Positions 35,901 to 50,900 of a stretch of DNA of 64,000 bases are shown one piece after another; the first letter of the stretch is position 1; every line of letters begins with the position of its first letter. The notes under the pieces are model-generated. The model was not told the origin of the DNA. It saw only the letters and a list, made by a program, of their open reading frames with translations, and did not search any database. Both the position numbers and the translations under genes were made by a program. Source of the stretch: Antedon bifida (taxonomy: Eukaryota > Echinodermata > Crinoidea > Comatulida > Antedonidae); assembly GCA_963402885.1 (NCBI GenBank), contig OY727103.1, forward strand, positions 15,960,085 to 16,024,084, given 5' to 3'.

Positions 35901-38900
35901 TGTTGTGATGAGGTGCGTATGATGGATGGCTATCTAAATAGTTTACAACAAACTTAATGTACTTCCCAATTTACATGCCTTTCTTCTATCTTAGCGTTTA
36001 TTTTGTTTAAAATGCATTGTTTTTGTGATGCTTCAAAAGTGGAGGTACTTTTTAATGACTTGTTTATTTCTTACAATTACCATATTATAGTTGTGTTCAC
36101 ACACAACAGAGTTAACTTTCTTATAACTTTGTGTTATTATAACCTCTAATGAGGTTTCAGATGTACAGGTATTCCTGCTGTACATCCAAAGTACCTTTAA
36201 TTAACTCTGATGTTTCAGAAGTGATAACCTGCCCACTGGATTATTAACAGCAGATTATCGGATTTAATTTGTGCGTGTGAACACAGAACAAGCTGAACTA
36301 CAATCTAACTCCAATAGATGACTAATTAATTCCGATAGAGGAAAGAGCATGTCGTCGTCGTGGTCCTGTGAGTCATGACTGACCCTTTGTGCTCCTGCTT
36401 ATGATGACATTCCACCCATCTCTATCCTGAGCATAGCGAGAAGCTGTGCACACATCCAATCCTGTGATCTCTCTAATACCATCAGTCCATCTTATCTTCT
36501 GTCTACCACGTTTTCGCTTGCCTTCTACATGACCTTGTGCAATTATCTTTTCCAGGTTGTCACCTTCTCTCCTGGCAATGTGACCAAAGTACTGAAGTTT
36601 GATCTTATCAACCTTCTGGCATAGGTTGACTCTGCTTCCAATCTGGTTGTTAACAAATTCATTTGACTTATGCTCCTTCCACGATATCCTCAACAATCTC
36701 CTCCAACACCACATTTCAAAAGCTTTGATCTTCTTTCTATCCGCAGCTCCAAGAGCCCATGTCTCAGATCCATAAGTGGCAATCGGAAATACCAATGCAT
36801 TCATGATATGAATCTTTGTGTTTCTTGATATCCCTCTATCCTTCCAAATGTTGGTAAGACCTATTGTGGATGTTCTAGCCATAGCGAGACGACGTTTTAT
36901 TTCCTCTGAGCTTCCTCCAGTGTCAACAATCAGGGAGCCAAGAAAGTTGAAGGTGTTGACTACTTCTATGTCCTCTCCATCTGCTTGAATGCGATGTTCA
37001 TTCTCATTCTTCCTTCCACTTATCATTACTTTCGTCTTCTTGACATTGAGGTAAAGACCATATTCCTCACTGGATTGCTTTACTCTTTCAATCAGATCTT
37101 GGAGTTCTGCCGCAGTTCTTGCAAGTAAGGTTGTGTCATCTGCATATCTCAGATTATTTAATTGCCGGCCACCGATAGATATCTGCCCCTCGTATCCATC
37201 CATGGCAATCCGCATGATGTATTCTGCGTAGACATTAAAGAGATACGGTGACAGGATACATCCTTGGCGTACTCCTTGACCTATCGTAAACCAGTCGCTA
37301 TCTCCACACTCTGTTCTGACCGTGGCTTCCTGCCCATCATATAAGGATTTTATCAAGACAATCAGATGTGTTGAGAAGCCCATTTTGCGCATTACTCTCC
37401 ACAATTTCTGGTGTTGAACACAGTCAAAAGCCTTTGTGTAATCTATGAAACAGAGGAAAAGTGGCTGCTGAAATTCCATGGTCTTCTCCATCAAATTCCT
37501 CAAGTTTCCAATCTGATTTCTCGTCCCTCTTCCTCTCCTAAATCCAGCTTGCTCTGGTGGTAATTCACTTTCTAACTTATTCCTGATTCTGTCTGCTATA
37601 ATGTGGAGCAGGACTTTACTAGCATGAGGGATAAGTGAAATGGTACGGTTGTTAGCACATTCCCTTACATCCCCTTTCTTCGGTAATGGGAGAAATACTG
37701 CCTTTTTCCAGTCTTCGGGCCATTCTTTACTCTTCCAGATCTTGTTGCACAATCTATGGATGATAACAACACCTTCCTCTCCACTTTCCTTCAGCAATTC
37801 TGCCTGGATGTTATCTACTCCTGGTGCTTTACCATTTCTTAACTTCTTCATTGCATTTTCAACTTCACAGAGAAGAATATCTGGGTCATCTTCAAAATCT
37901 TGCTGTTCTCTCTCCTCCTGTGTATCATCATCTTTGGATGCATACAACTGTTCACAGTATTCCTTCCACCTTGTTTTGATTTCATCTTCTTCCGTCAAGA
38001 TGTTACCATCTTTGTCCTTCAGAACATTGAGCCTGTTGCTAGGTTTTGAAGTCAGTAGCTTGATGTTTTTATACATGTCTTTGGTGTTGTTTGTAGCGCT
38101 GTCCTTCTCCACCTCGGCACATCTCTGTCTGATGAACTCTGTTTTGTCATTTCTGATTTGTTTCTGGATTTCTCTTGATAAATCCCGGTATTCTCTTCTC
38201 CTCTCTGCACTTTCCAGTCCTTTTTCTTTGACCTCTCTCCTCTGATCAGCCAGGGCAAAGACCTTTTCTGTCAGCCAGGGGTTTCTTCTGCTCTTGCGTT
38301 TGGGGATCGTTTTCTGTGCTGTTTCTAAAGTTGCCTGCTTGATGTCTTGCCACAGCTCATCTGGGGTGGATTCTTCCGGGTCAAGTTCCATTAACTTCTG
38401 AAATTTGTTCTTCACTTCCACTCTATAAGTATCATCTAACTTGGTGGTATCAAATCTCACTGGTTTTCTTGGCTTCTTGATCCTTCTCAATTTCATCTTC
38501 ATGGTAGAGACGAGAAGCTGGTGGTCTGATCCGCAGTCTGCTCCTGGATAGGTTTTGGCAGAAGTAAAATTAGATCTCCATCGCTTCTGGACCAGAATGT
38601 AGTCAATCTGATTCCTATAGCTTCCGTCCGGTGATAACCAAGTATACAACCGCCTTGGGTGCTGCTTGAAGAGGGTGTTAAGGATCATTAGTCTATTTTC
38701 TTGGCAGAAGTCAATCAGCAGTTCTCCTCTCTCATTTTGCTCTCCTAGTCCGTAGTTGCCCATCACATTTTTGTTGGTGCACTGTCCTCCTACCTTGGCA
38801 TTAAGGTCACCAATAATTACCAGGATGTCTCTCTTATTGATGTTTTCTATTGTCTGTTGCAGTAGCTCATAGAAAGTGTTAATTTCATCTTCGGTGGATG

Positions 38901-41900
38901 AAGAAGTGGGTGCATAGGCTTGAATAATTGTGAGATTCATAGGGGTTCCTTGAATGCGGATGGTGATGATTCTTGAACTGACTGGGTTATAGCCAAGCAC
39001 GCATCTGGCTACCTCCGGGCAGGCGATAAAGGCAACTCCCTGTTCTCTTTTTTTCTCAGTACCAGAGTAGTAAACAACTTGTTTGCTTGATGTTACAAAG
39101 TGCCCTTTCCCTGTCCATCTCACCTCTGATACACCACACAAGCTAACATCACGTCTCTCCAATTCTCTTGTCAAAATGTCCAATTTCCCACTGTTCATTG
39201 TCCTGACGTTCCAGGTAGCAATTTTCAAGGTAGTTTTCCAGAGGTTACATCTGTTATCATTTCCCTTGGCGTTATCAGCTCCTGCATGTCCAATTGGCTT
39301 TAATGCAGCAGCGTCATCGATGCAAGGTATGATGTCATCTGGCCTCTCTTCCCCAGTTGCACTTGAGACACCTTCCGGCCTGGGGGTCCCACTTTCCGGT
39401 GTCATAACTCTTTTATCATTAGTTGAAATCATCATCAGGTATACGCGGCAAAGAAATTAGGTGGTGGTTTGCCATTGCCTTCCACCTCTGCTGGATGGCC
39501 GCCGTTGGCTCTCCTGAGCCGGCGCCCTTAAAAGATGGATTTTGTTTTTAGTTCCACCTGGGTGTCCAGCCACCCACCTCACCAGCACCTAAGTGGGTAC
39601 TGGTGGGGGTGCGGGTTTAGTCGCCCACGGCCCGACCCTGAACAGGTTGTACTGGTTACAGGTTACCAGTAGCAAGTCCCCTCAGTCTGACTCCAGTCAG
39701 ACGAGGAGACTTGACCTGACATGTAAATATAGCTTAATATACTGATACTGTAGTTTTGTGCCCGACAATCGCTGACAAATTCACTCATTAAAATTGTTTC
39801 AAAATTATTGGTTTAAAAGCATCTGTTTCACCCAAAACAGATTTTGTATTTTTGGTGAACTTCAGCAAAAATAAAAATACCATATTATGGAATGTACAGC
39901 AATTTCTTGTTAATAATAAAAATAGTAAAATTTAAATGAAACCTATTGATATTTAAATGAACTATTTTTTAGGGTTAAAATTAACTGATCTGAGTAAAAA
40001 CACAACTTTTATGAGTAATCCCATACCATGTGGTCAGTGTGTTGATACTATGATACAGTACATAGGATACTGATCTCATCTCTTTTCACATCTCATAAAT
40101 CAAAATGTTCAAAACAGCATAATATTGTATGTCAATTTCACAGAAGTGACAATAAATTTTTATGCAAAAGTTAAGAATTTAAAAAAATGACACCACATTA
40201 ATGGTTATTTATAATGTTGTATATAAACTTTTAGCAGCGAATATAGCTCATGGGCAAATAGTGTCTAAACTACTACTACTACTTTACTACTAACTCTACT
40301 TACTATTAAGGGGACACCTTCGGGACTCATCAAAGTGTCCCCTTAATAGAGGTTTTCCATAGTGTTTATTGGTCCTCATTCATTTCAAAGGAAAGTGTTC
40401 CTTAAAGTGGGATGTCCCCCGAGTAAAGGTTTCCCAAAGGAGAGGTTGTACTGTAATTATTATTATATGGTATATGTGTATTTCAAAAATATCATTGATT
40501 CATAACATTTTGGCAGCAGAAAATATGGTACAATTTATTTCACAATTTTGTATTTTTTTAGAAGTCCGATTTGAAGTCGCCTCTGAGCCTAATATCTCAC
40601 CAGGGCCAGGCTTTCATCTTACCTCAGCAACTCACAGCTCAGCAAATGCAGCAACTCTTACAGCAACCAAGTGTCATGTCACCACATCAGTTACAGCAAC
40701 TCTTGCAGCTGCAACAGCAGACGTTCATACAGCAGCAACAGGTAATTCACTTGCAATGTCTTGTGGGCTGCGACAAGTAGTTGCAGAAGATTAGTTTTTC
40801 AGCAACTTTGCTTTTGTTGGTATATCATAATTGATCATGCAAGGAAGCCTACTAAAATGTTGGCCAGAGGAAGAGATAAGAAAATAGTCTTAGATAATGT
40901 GCACTTTAAAGAACCTAGTACATCTTTCGAAACAAGTAAGGGGTTACAGCCACTGATCATAACTGGGCCCTCTGGGAGACCAGTATTTGAATGAAGTATT
41001 AGAACTAACACCAACAAAAAAAGTTTTTTAACCACCTATATGAATAATATGCCATAATGGTAAGAGATCTTGGGCTAATCTGGAAGTTACTGTTATTTCT
41101 ATAGTACAGTATCAGAATTTATTTTACACATTTAATCGCATTCCTATGTATATTAGATTGGAAATTCATTAAATTGGAAATTCATTAAATATAACAAGAA
41201 ACAGCTTACGCATTGTTTGAAATATTAAAAGGAAGAAACGTGTAACGCAACGTTGGAATTATGTTAATAACTAATAATATCAACAGATCACTGTTTCTAC
41301 ACAATTTATTAGATGCACTTGAAAGCTAATTGGTTTCACGACAACAATCTAATATAAAATTATAACAAAGCTTAATGTAATGTTGAATATTAAAATCGAA
41401 GTGTAAAATTGCAACATTGTTAAAATCGTGTTTAATAAATAATGAAAATACCATTTCTATAATATTTAATAGATGCACAAATGAACGTATATTAGTTCCA
41501 CTACAGTGACCTATATAAAATTGTTGATCACTTAAGCTTTTACAAGCTGATTCTTCCCATTTAACACGACGTAATTGAGTAATTCCGAAGACGCACAAGT
41601 TGCCACCACCTAAAACCATTAGAATGTGTAGTTAGTAACGAGTTGAGAATCCGTGCCAAGTCTCAATTTGGGTTCTGTCACTCATATATATTAAGTAAGT
41701 GTCTCTCCCGGTTATTCTTCTCAAAAATGTCGTTTTTATTGTGCTGTTATCTACGACTGTGTATCATGGTTTACGTGTAATGCCTCATTCAACGAACAAA
41801 CAACCCTCGTAAAGGCACATGCATACTAAATATAACAAATGAAATGACACGTTGAAATCGTTTATATTCTCTTGTAAGTAGACCTGCCTACACTACGCAA

Positions 41901-44900
41901 AACTCCTCGAGTAATATTGATACTTTTCAGTTAATCTTGACTAAATAATATCGCCAATATCTATGCTTTAATGATTTCTAGTCTTGATGAAATTAAGTAT
42001 TAAGCAAGAACCTATATTCATTGGATGATCGCAGAATATTCTGTTAAACTTTTTCCATTTAGCTTGTTGTTATTCTAAGCAAATTATCAACCCATAAAAC
42101 TTCCAATTACGGACCGGCTATATTTGTAGTGATTCAGAAAAATGTAGCTAGTTGTTTCCTTAATTGGAGCTTGTCTTTAATTAGAATGTCTTCAGAGAGC
42201 GAACTGGTTGATCATAGTGATACAATTCATTATTAATACAGTGATGTATTTAACCAAATTATGGAATTAAATCAGGGTTTATTACATTTACAATACAAGT
42301 TGTATTTTTTTTTGGTAACATCTGTCCTAGACTTATAACATACAGTAGTGGAAATGACTAGAAGAATTTTAATGAAACCGAAATAAACTTATCTTTAATT
42401 TTGTTTGCCATACCAACAACACATCAATCAAAGTCTTGTGAACGGCACGTACATGTTTCTCCCGATTCCTGTTGGAATGAGTGGATTAAGTTTACACCAA
42501 ACATCTGAAATGTATCGTTGGATAAACTACACAAGTTGTGTACGTTTCCATGACATCCGTACATCAGTTGGTAATTAGCTGTCGTCTGGTAATTGAGTGA
42601 ATTCATTGGAGAACAATCAGGAATCGGTTTTAGCAAACTAAGAACAGCAGACTCATCCTGACGTAAAATAGTCTGTGTCATTGTATAACATTTTTTTTAG
42701 TATAATGTGTACACTGTTTGTTAAACCTCTATTGATTTATGAATATTGTTACAGTGTGAACAGAAAACTTACAGTTAAAATCTTCCTATAATTTAATCCA
42801 GTGTGAATCAAGGCTTTAAGTCCATTTTTGCCTAATTTACATGGATAGACCAATAATAGCCATATCTCCTCAAAGACTCAGATATAACTCTAAAAGTAGA
42901 AAACTCAACACACCACTACAGTACATAAATGGTACAGTCCACGAACCATGCCTTCAAGTGACATGGAAGATGGTTCCATCTGTCACCAACAAGATTACCC
43001 GTGGTTTTGTAGTTAAGGTACTTTGCCTGTAAAGTAAAAGGCTTTATGTCCGAATCTTGCAGTTTAGGTGAAATTTAATGGACAGAATTACTGCAGAATA
43101 CAGTATTATTGAATCTAAAGGCAACATTTTGTAACTATTATCTAAATTTGATTATTAAAACAGGGTTTTTTTGTGATAATGATGAAGATAAATTTAGTTT
43201 TTTATAGTCTCATCTAACCTCATAATATCTGCAAAAATAAAAACTGTTTACATTGATGAACTTAGCTTCTTTAAAAAATGTAATGACCTTAACCTGACCA
43301 TGTGTGTAATCTCAAATAAAAATGTTCATTTAAAAGGCTCAACTTCAAAAGCTCGTCATATTTGTTTTTTACTCGTTAATAAGGATTCTAACACACGTAT
43401 TTATTAACCGCATCTAAGAATGTCCTCCGGTCTGATAGCTAACACAACGTTTCTGAATTATTTACTTGGATGGTTTTACTTTGGCTAAGCCACAATATTT
43501 TAGCTATAAATATTTATATGTAAAGGTATATACATTTATAAATATGACTCGGGTTTGGATGGGCCTGGATATACTAGTCATCCCTTAGGATTTAAATTGT
43601 AAATCTAATGTTTATGCTGTTAAATTAATGGGGCCTCAATCACCTCTGTCGCAGGCCAGTATCAGTGTTTAGATTTTGTCGAAGGTCATGTCCCAATTAT
43701 ATGTATTTTAGTAAAATGTTGTCAGTAAATTTTAAATTTTCTCGAAGGAGGATGTTGATGTATCACATTTTTCATAAGGCATGTGTTTGATATTTTCTAT
43801 TGGATTTGATTTTACTTGTGGTACAGTAGTTTGATTAGTACCATAACATTTAATTAAAGTAGTTCCATACTCGAAACATTTACTAGAGATGTTTGTACAC
43901 ATGACGCAAAACAAATTACCACCAAGCATGTGTCCAAACTATGCTTGTGAGCATTTCGTTTCAGAATTTGGAATAGCTTATAGAAGTTATCACAACTTGT
44001 ATATGTTTATGAGCATGCTCAAATGAAAAATCTGTTGGTTTGTATTTTTTGTTGCCATCAAAGAATTTGTTGTGCGAAATTTATTTTACCATACCAGTCT
44101 CCTTTCTAATATATCATACTTGTGTCTTTGCAGGAGTTACAGAAGCAAGCTCAGATTCTACAGCAGATGCAGTCAGCAGCTGGAGATGTCAAGGTCACCA
44201 AGATACAGCAGCAGCAACAGCAGCACCTGCAAGCTCTGGCAATGCAACAACATCTGATGACACAGGCTGGACAAATCCTTTTACCGCAGTCAAACCAGGC
44301 CATCCATCTATCGCACTTAGGACAAGGTAAGTCAATGATATTTAGTAACTCATGACAAATAGGTCTCCTATTAAAGCTCTGTCTACACTATCAAACTTTA
44401 TGTGACAAAAAGATATATATATATATATATATATAGAAGATAATATCACTACCATATTTAAATATATATACCATATTTTGTTGCATAAAGTTTGATAGTG
44501 AAGACAGAGTTTAAGAGGACACCTTCAGGACTAACAAAGTGTCGACTTGATAGGAGTGTCCCAAGAATAAGGATTGGTATACTGTAGTATTAAAACATAT
44601 TTTTGCGTTTCACAGGAAAGTGAAAATCATTTGCATAATTTGCATACCAGGTGAACTGTGTGAATGAGCATACCATTGATCAAGAGGCTTTTTGTTGCTC
44701 TTGGCAATACTCCATAGAATAGTTTGATGACCATTCATTCCCCCAAACACAGATTTGTGATTTTCATACCAATTAGTTGCGTGACTAAATTATACAGATT
44801 TATATGTTTATTATTTATTCGCATATATTATAATTAGTTCATAGTCGATTTAAAAGTACATTTAGTACAGCATATTTTTTGTCTTGTTTATTTCTGTTTA

Positions 44901-47900
44901 TTGAACATTTGTTTTGTTTTTATTGATTTAATTGTTGTTATGTTTGTTTCTTTATTATACCTGCATTTATAGAAACATATTATTCTTAATTATAAGTTTG
45001 TTTACATAATATTAATATGAATACATTTACAGTATATAGTAAATGTATTAAAGGAGGGGAAAATATAGTATTTACGGGTACCAGTCGGTGGTAACAGGTT
45101 ATCCAGGGATGAAACAAAGTTTGGCGATGGGTTCAAAATAATTAATTTTTTTTTTGTAATGATTAAATGTGAAAATATTTATACTGAAATAAAGAAAACG
45201 TTTGGTGGAATGGCTTCCTCCTGGCGCGAGTATTTCCTTCAAGTTTATTAATTTGTTCATATTTATAATTTGCAGAATCATTTCTGAACAAAGAAGTCAT
45301 GTAATTTATGATTTTGATTATTAATATTCCATTTTCCTTTGGGATATGTAATAATTCCTAATCAAGGGTTTTATTCCAGTGCAATGTTATTGACTTCTTA
45401 ATGCTACTCTAGCTTTATGAATATTCATTAATAAATATGAATTATTCAAAACTACTTTTTTATTAATTTTCTGAAAGATTAAAAGCTTGTTAAAATTGTG
45501 AATTATATTTTAAATGATTTTAAATAGACCTACACTGATGAAGTTTTTTTTTATAATTATTTAGCACTCAATACAATTTTATTTATTTTACAAATTTAAA
45601 TAGAAAGTAAATATACAAAATGATGGAATTCTTCCTTTTTTTTATGAATAATTTGTCTTTTATTTTAAAAATATAAATGTCAATAAAAAGGAAACGTTGA
45701 TTATGAAGCAAATATTAAAATCTCAATACTCTCATCATAAAGTGTCAGAAATTAATGTTTTTCTTTTTTTTAATGTTTAAAATTATTCAGAATATTTTGA
45801 CAAATTCATATTTACTGTTAATTGACAGCTCGTGAGCAATGTATCGCACTATAAATGCATTTCCTTTTTGCTAAAAGTCAAAGTGATTGTTACATGTATG
45901 GGCACATTTCATTTTTTATGAGACATAGCTGTCAAAAGAAAGAACTGAAATAAAGATGTTTAAGGATTACGTTTGCCGTAATATTCTTTAGTTCGCCTGT
46001 CTTCTTTGACACATTAAAGTGTACATTAAAGTTTGATGGTAATATTGACGATATTCTCATTACAGCTTCAGCTTAGTTGATAGATCTTTATAGATCCTTT
46101 TCCCACTAAACTCAATTTAGCGAAACTTGCAATATGAAATTGTCTTCCGTTTCGTGAAATTGTCAGATTCGAGGCCTTGTCATTTAAAAGTGTGAAAATA
46201 CTTCTTGACTACATACCTGTGGACAAAAACCTACCTTTATGATGTTAACATTTTAATAGTCATGCATGAGAGTTTTTATACAATTCTTCTTGTTCTGGTA
46301 TAAATGTTTTCAATCTATTGTTTCCTGATTTGTTTATTTGTTATTATTTTTAAATAGAATAGGATTGCTTACAATAATATCAATAAAAACAGTAAATTAT
46401 TGTTTACAATCAACATTTTTTATTTCAGACTTTATCTAAAGTTAAAATATAATATATTACAGTTATTTCATAATCATTTTTTTTTTTTTTAAATCACTGA
46501 CTTTCTATCTAAAAAATATTAAATTTATAATAGAATTTTTGAAAAGTTACAAAAACTCAACTGTTTTTGTTGACATACTTTTTTTTTTAAACTTACGGAT
46601 TTTGTTTATTACAAAAAAATGTTTTGAAAAATTGTTACCAACATCAAAATTAAAATGCAATAAAAAGGGACAAATGTACAAGTATTAAATAACTAATTGA
46701 GTTATAAATGAATTTTAAAGTAATTGAGATATCACATAAATGTTATCTACTTTGTACTTTGTAATTAAGATTTTGAGTCTTAAATCAGTTTAATAAATTA
46801 AAAACATCAACTTTCTTTCCTTTTAGCAATGAGTGCCGCAGAAGTCCAAGCGCTCTGGAAGGAGGTGTCTGCAAATGTTGTCGACGAGAAAGGCGGCAAT
46901 GTATCAACAGGCGCGAGTTCATCGGGGTCATCTGTAGTCACGCAGTCACGGTCTGTTGTCAAATCCATTCCAGAGGGCGCTCTCATGCATCCAGCTGGTT
47001 TTTTGGTAGCTCCACCACAAATGCATCCACAAGGAATGATGTAGGTTAAATGTTTTTTTTGTTTAAAATTACGACATTTATCAAGTGAAACTAAATGACG
47101 CTTAGGTAGTAGAGAAAGTTTACAGAGAGTGCAAATTACTATATATATTTTTACCTTATAATTTCTTATAGTTTTTGTATGTGACAGGGTTGTGTCTTCT
47201 GTCAATAAATTTATACTCCTGAAATACTAAATTTATGCAAACAATCTGAATGTAAAAGTTAAAAGAAACTAAACAATTTTGTGCTGAAAAACGTGTTGTG
47301 TATGGAATAAATTTTAATACAATAGCGATAGACAATTAATGGCACTCTTCTGCATTTATAAACAATAGCCTTTAGGGCATGGACATTTGAACCCTGGGTA
47401 ACTGTCATTGACAAATAACATGGAAATCATAAGCAATATTGTCAACACATTAAGGAAGCGAGCGTAATTTGAATACACTGCTAGGAAGCTGGATATAATT
47501 AACTCTGTTTCCTTCTAACCTACTTGTTTTTTCTACTTTTTTTCTTCATTATTATTTCACTGTATATCACTCGCGTGATTGGTTTAGGGTGAAAACAAGC
47601 GTTAATGCGTGCATGCAGATAATAAATATGTGTTGTCGCTGCGTACATGTTTAGATTAAAATTCATTATGATGTGTTTTGTAGGCTGTAAACGATGACCT
47701 TTACTTATGAAATGTTTCCAGGTCAAAGGTTAAATTGACCCAAATGTATTCATAAATGGTAAATCTAATGATTGTTAGTAATAGAGATACAACTAGAGTT
47801 GTTATAAAAGAATTTGTAATAGAATAAAGAGCTTTATTTATTGAATACATTTAAAGCAATAATAGAAGCTAGATTTAATAAAATAGAATTGAATATAGAA

Positions 47901-50900
47901 GGTGCATTATTGAATAGAGATACATTTATTGAATAGAGGGTACATTTATTAAATTGAATGTACTTTTATTGAATAGAAGGTACATTTATTAAATTGAAGG
48001 TATATTTATTGAATAGAGGGTACATTTATTGAATAGAGGGTACATTTATTGAATAGAGGGTACATTTATTAAATAGAGGGTACATTTATTGAATAGATAG
48101 TACATTTATTGAATAGAGGATACATTTATTGAATATAGAAGGTACATTTATTGAATAGAGGATACATTTATTGAAAAGAAGTTGTATTGAATAGAATGAT
48201 ACATAGGTAGTGACTGAATGTATAGAGTACTGTACAGTTATCTTCTAATTCCAGGGTGATTGGTTCAAATCTTAACACACTACTATTATATTTGAGTCAA
48301 TAATGATACCATGACAATACGTCGTTAAACATAGCACATATCCTATAAATAGTGAGTTAATTTACTCTTGAATGTCTTACAATATTATTACAATAATGCA
48401 TTGAAATTTTCAAGTTTTTATGATATGTAATTATTGATTCTGTTGTACATTTGTAAGTCGTCCATTGTATCCGAGTTTACATTTCAATATCTTACTGGCA
48501 ATGCACTTTAAATTGTTAATATCAAGTTGAACAAAATTATAGAGTCAATAACCAATGTAATTGTAAAATTAAAATAAGTCAAAAGCTCTAATATTTAAAT
48601 CTTTTTAACACAAAGAAGTTTTCTACTCTTGATACAATAAATAAGCAAATGTATTTATTATTTATGATATTCGTACTTGGAATCAGGTCATTCACCCCGA
48701 AAGAAGGTTACGACTCATTCTACGCATACAATCAACAGTGGTTTGACGTGTGTGATAGCTAGACACGCATTTCTCCCAGGGTAGCTATAGAGTTTAGCGT
48801 GACTCGGGGGATTTCCGTTGCTCACTGTGAATTGACAAAGTTACACTTTTTAGCGTGTTCAATGGAGCTGAATCGTTACAAATAATCATACTTCCGTGAA
48901 TAAGAAATATATTTAATTATAAACTGTATACTGTTGATTATTTTATGTTGATAATATTCTATCTTTTTTTTTTTCAGTTTTACTTTTGATGTTTAGATTT
49001 TAGAATTATATAAAGAAATTTGAAAGTGATTGGTTTCATAATTTTCTGAAATAAAAGAATGAATGAATAAAAATGAAATTAAATGCTTTCTTGAATCCAT
49101 TATATATAAATAGTCTATTAGTATCAAATTATTATTATAACTTCTTTCATTTCAGAATTCCAGGAGAGGAGAGTGCAATAGGCTCAACAATCCATCCACT
49201 ATATGGACATGGGATGTGTAAATGGCCTGGATGCGAGACTAGTTGTGATGATTTTTCAAGCTTCCTCAAGTATGTGTTTATATAATTTTTTTTTTTGTAA
49301 TGTATTTTGTTTTCTTGTCATTCAATAAAAAATATATAAAGATTTTTAGTTAGAGTAGAACCCCTCCCTTGGGACACGTCTATTAAGGGGACATGCCTAT
49401 TAAGGGGACACTTCCCTGTGAAACAAACAAGGTGCTATATGTTATAACACTATAACCAACCCTACTCAAAGGATACCTCTATCAAAGGGACACTTTAACT
49501 GTTTGAAAAAGCATTGATCTTAATTTGATTTTCATCAATCCCCCACAACCACTCTCTTATGATTGGAGTTTTAACTGTAAACATAATCTGTGCATCTATC
49601 AATATTGTGAAATTTAAAATCTCTTGATAACATTATTAGTAATGAACTTTGACATTTGACCTAAGTAAGTTAATTATAAATTGGTTACCTACTAATTTAG
49701 GTGTTAATAAGATAGTGTTTGCAGTATGTTATTAGTGGATATCCTAGATTAAACGAGTGCTTTAAGTATGTTTAATGTTAAAGGTCAAATCTATGAACTA
49801 TCCATCATGAGTACAGTAGGAGTCGGAAACAGAGGTGGTTAGTGATGATTAATGACACGTGTTATATGTTTAAATTCTGGGAAAAAGTGGGAAAATAACT
49901 AATTATGAAATATTACTTTAATAATTTGACAAACATTCAAACAATGTGAAAATAGGACTATTTACAATAATACAATTTACAATGTTATGTTAGTTTAAAT
50001 TCTGGGAAAAAATGAGACAACAAATATTCATTAAAATGTTTATTAATAAATTTGGCAAATATTGCAGCTATACTAATTTTTGTTAATTATAAACAATTTT
50101 ATGGTACTGTTGTATTATGTTTAAATTCTGGGAAAAAATTGAAAAACAAATAATCATTAAAATGTTTGTTATACATTTTGCAAATATTGCAGCTATACTT
50201 ATTTTTGTTTATCAAACAGTGTAAAAACTTCAAATATGTAGATTTATTTAACGTATATATATTAATTAATTAATTTCTGGGTAAAAAAATTGGAAAATAA
50301 TTTATATTATTGAAATGTTTCTTAATAACTTTGGAGCTACTTACTTTTGTTATCAAACAATTTAAAAATTAATCTCAAATACGCTATTTACCTGAAATAT
50401 AACTTACAATTTTATGGTAGTCGTTATATACAGTTAGATTGGTTTCTTCATCTTCAAGTCATTACTGTTTAATATTTATATGGCATGACAGAATAAGATA
50501 GAGTTTTGACATAAAGTAATTGAGAGGGTCATCTTTCACCTTATTTTGTCTATCTTGTCGTTGACGCGGATCAACATCCAGTATACGATTACCTCAACAA
50601 CCGAGTCAAGTCGAGATTAAATGCTCTTGAATAAACAGATTATATCAAGGGTATGCGTTTTTTAGTATTTAACTGTATTTACAATTTAAAGGATAAGTCC
50701 TCTTGGGAGTCGTATGGTTAGAGCAAAAAGTCGATACTTATCTTCTGTCACTAACTCTCCTTGGATCGTTTGATGGTATTTGGTTAATTCATTTTTAAAA
50801 TTGGGTATTTGTTTTAAGTCGTTATTTGTTCTTGACGAAATTGCATATGAGCAGATGGGGAACTCATTTTTCATGGTCATACTGTATATAAAAAAAATTG

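Larger units (their letters stand above)
29366..36090. other. foxP intron 1, stretch between minisatellite and LINE
   Basis: Apart from the repeats listed separately, this is AT-rich intron. There is a 14-C run near 32,405 and TA-repeats near 32,150. No exon continuing the foxP Gln-rich N-terminus (as in vertebrates) was found. Confidence 0.5.

Noticed and set aside
37640-38245. 201-aa plus-strand ORF
   Set aside because: Antisense shadow of the LINE endonuclease/reverse-transcriptase ORF.
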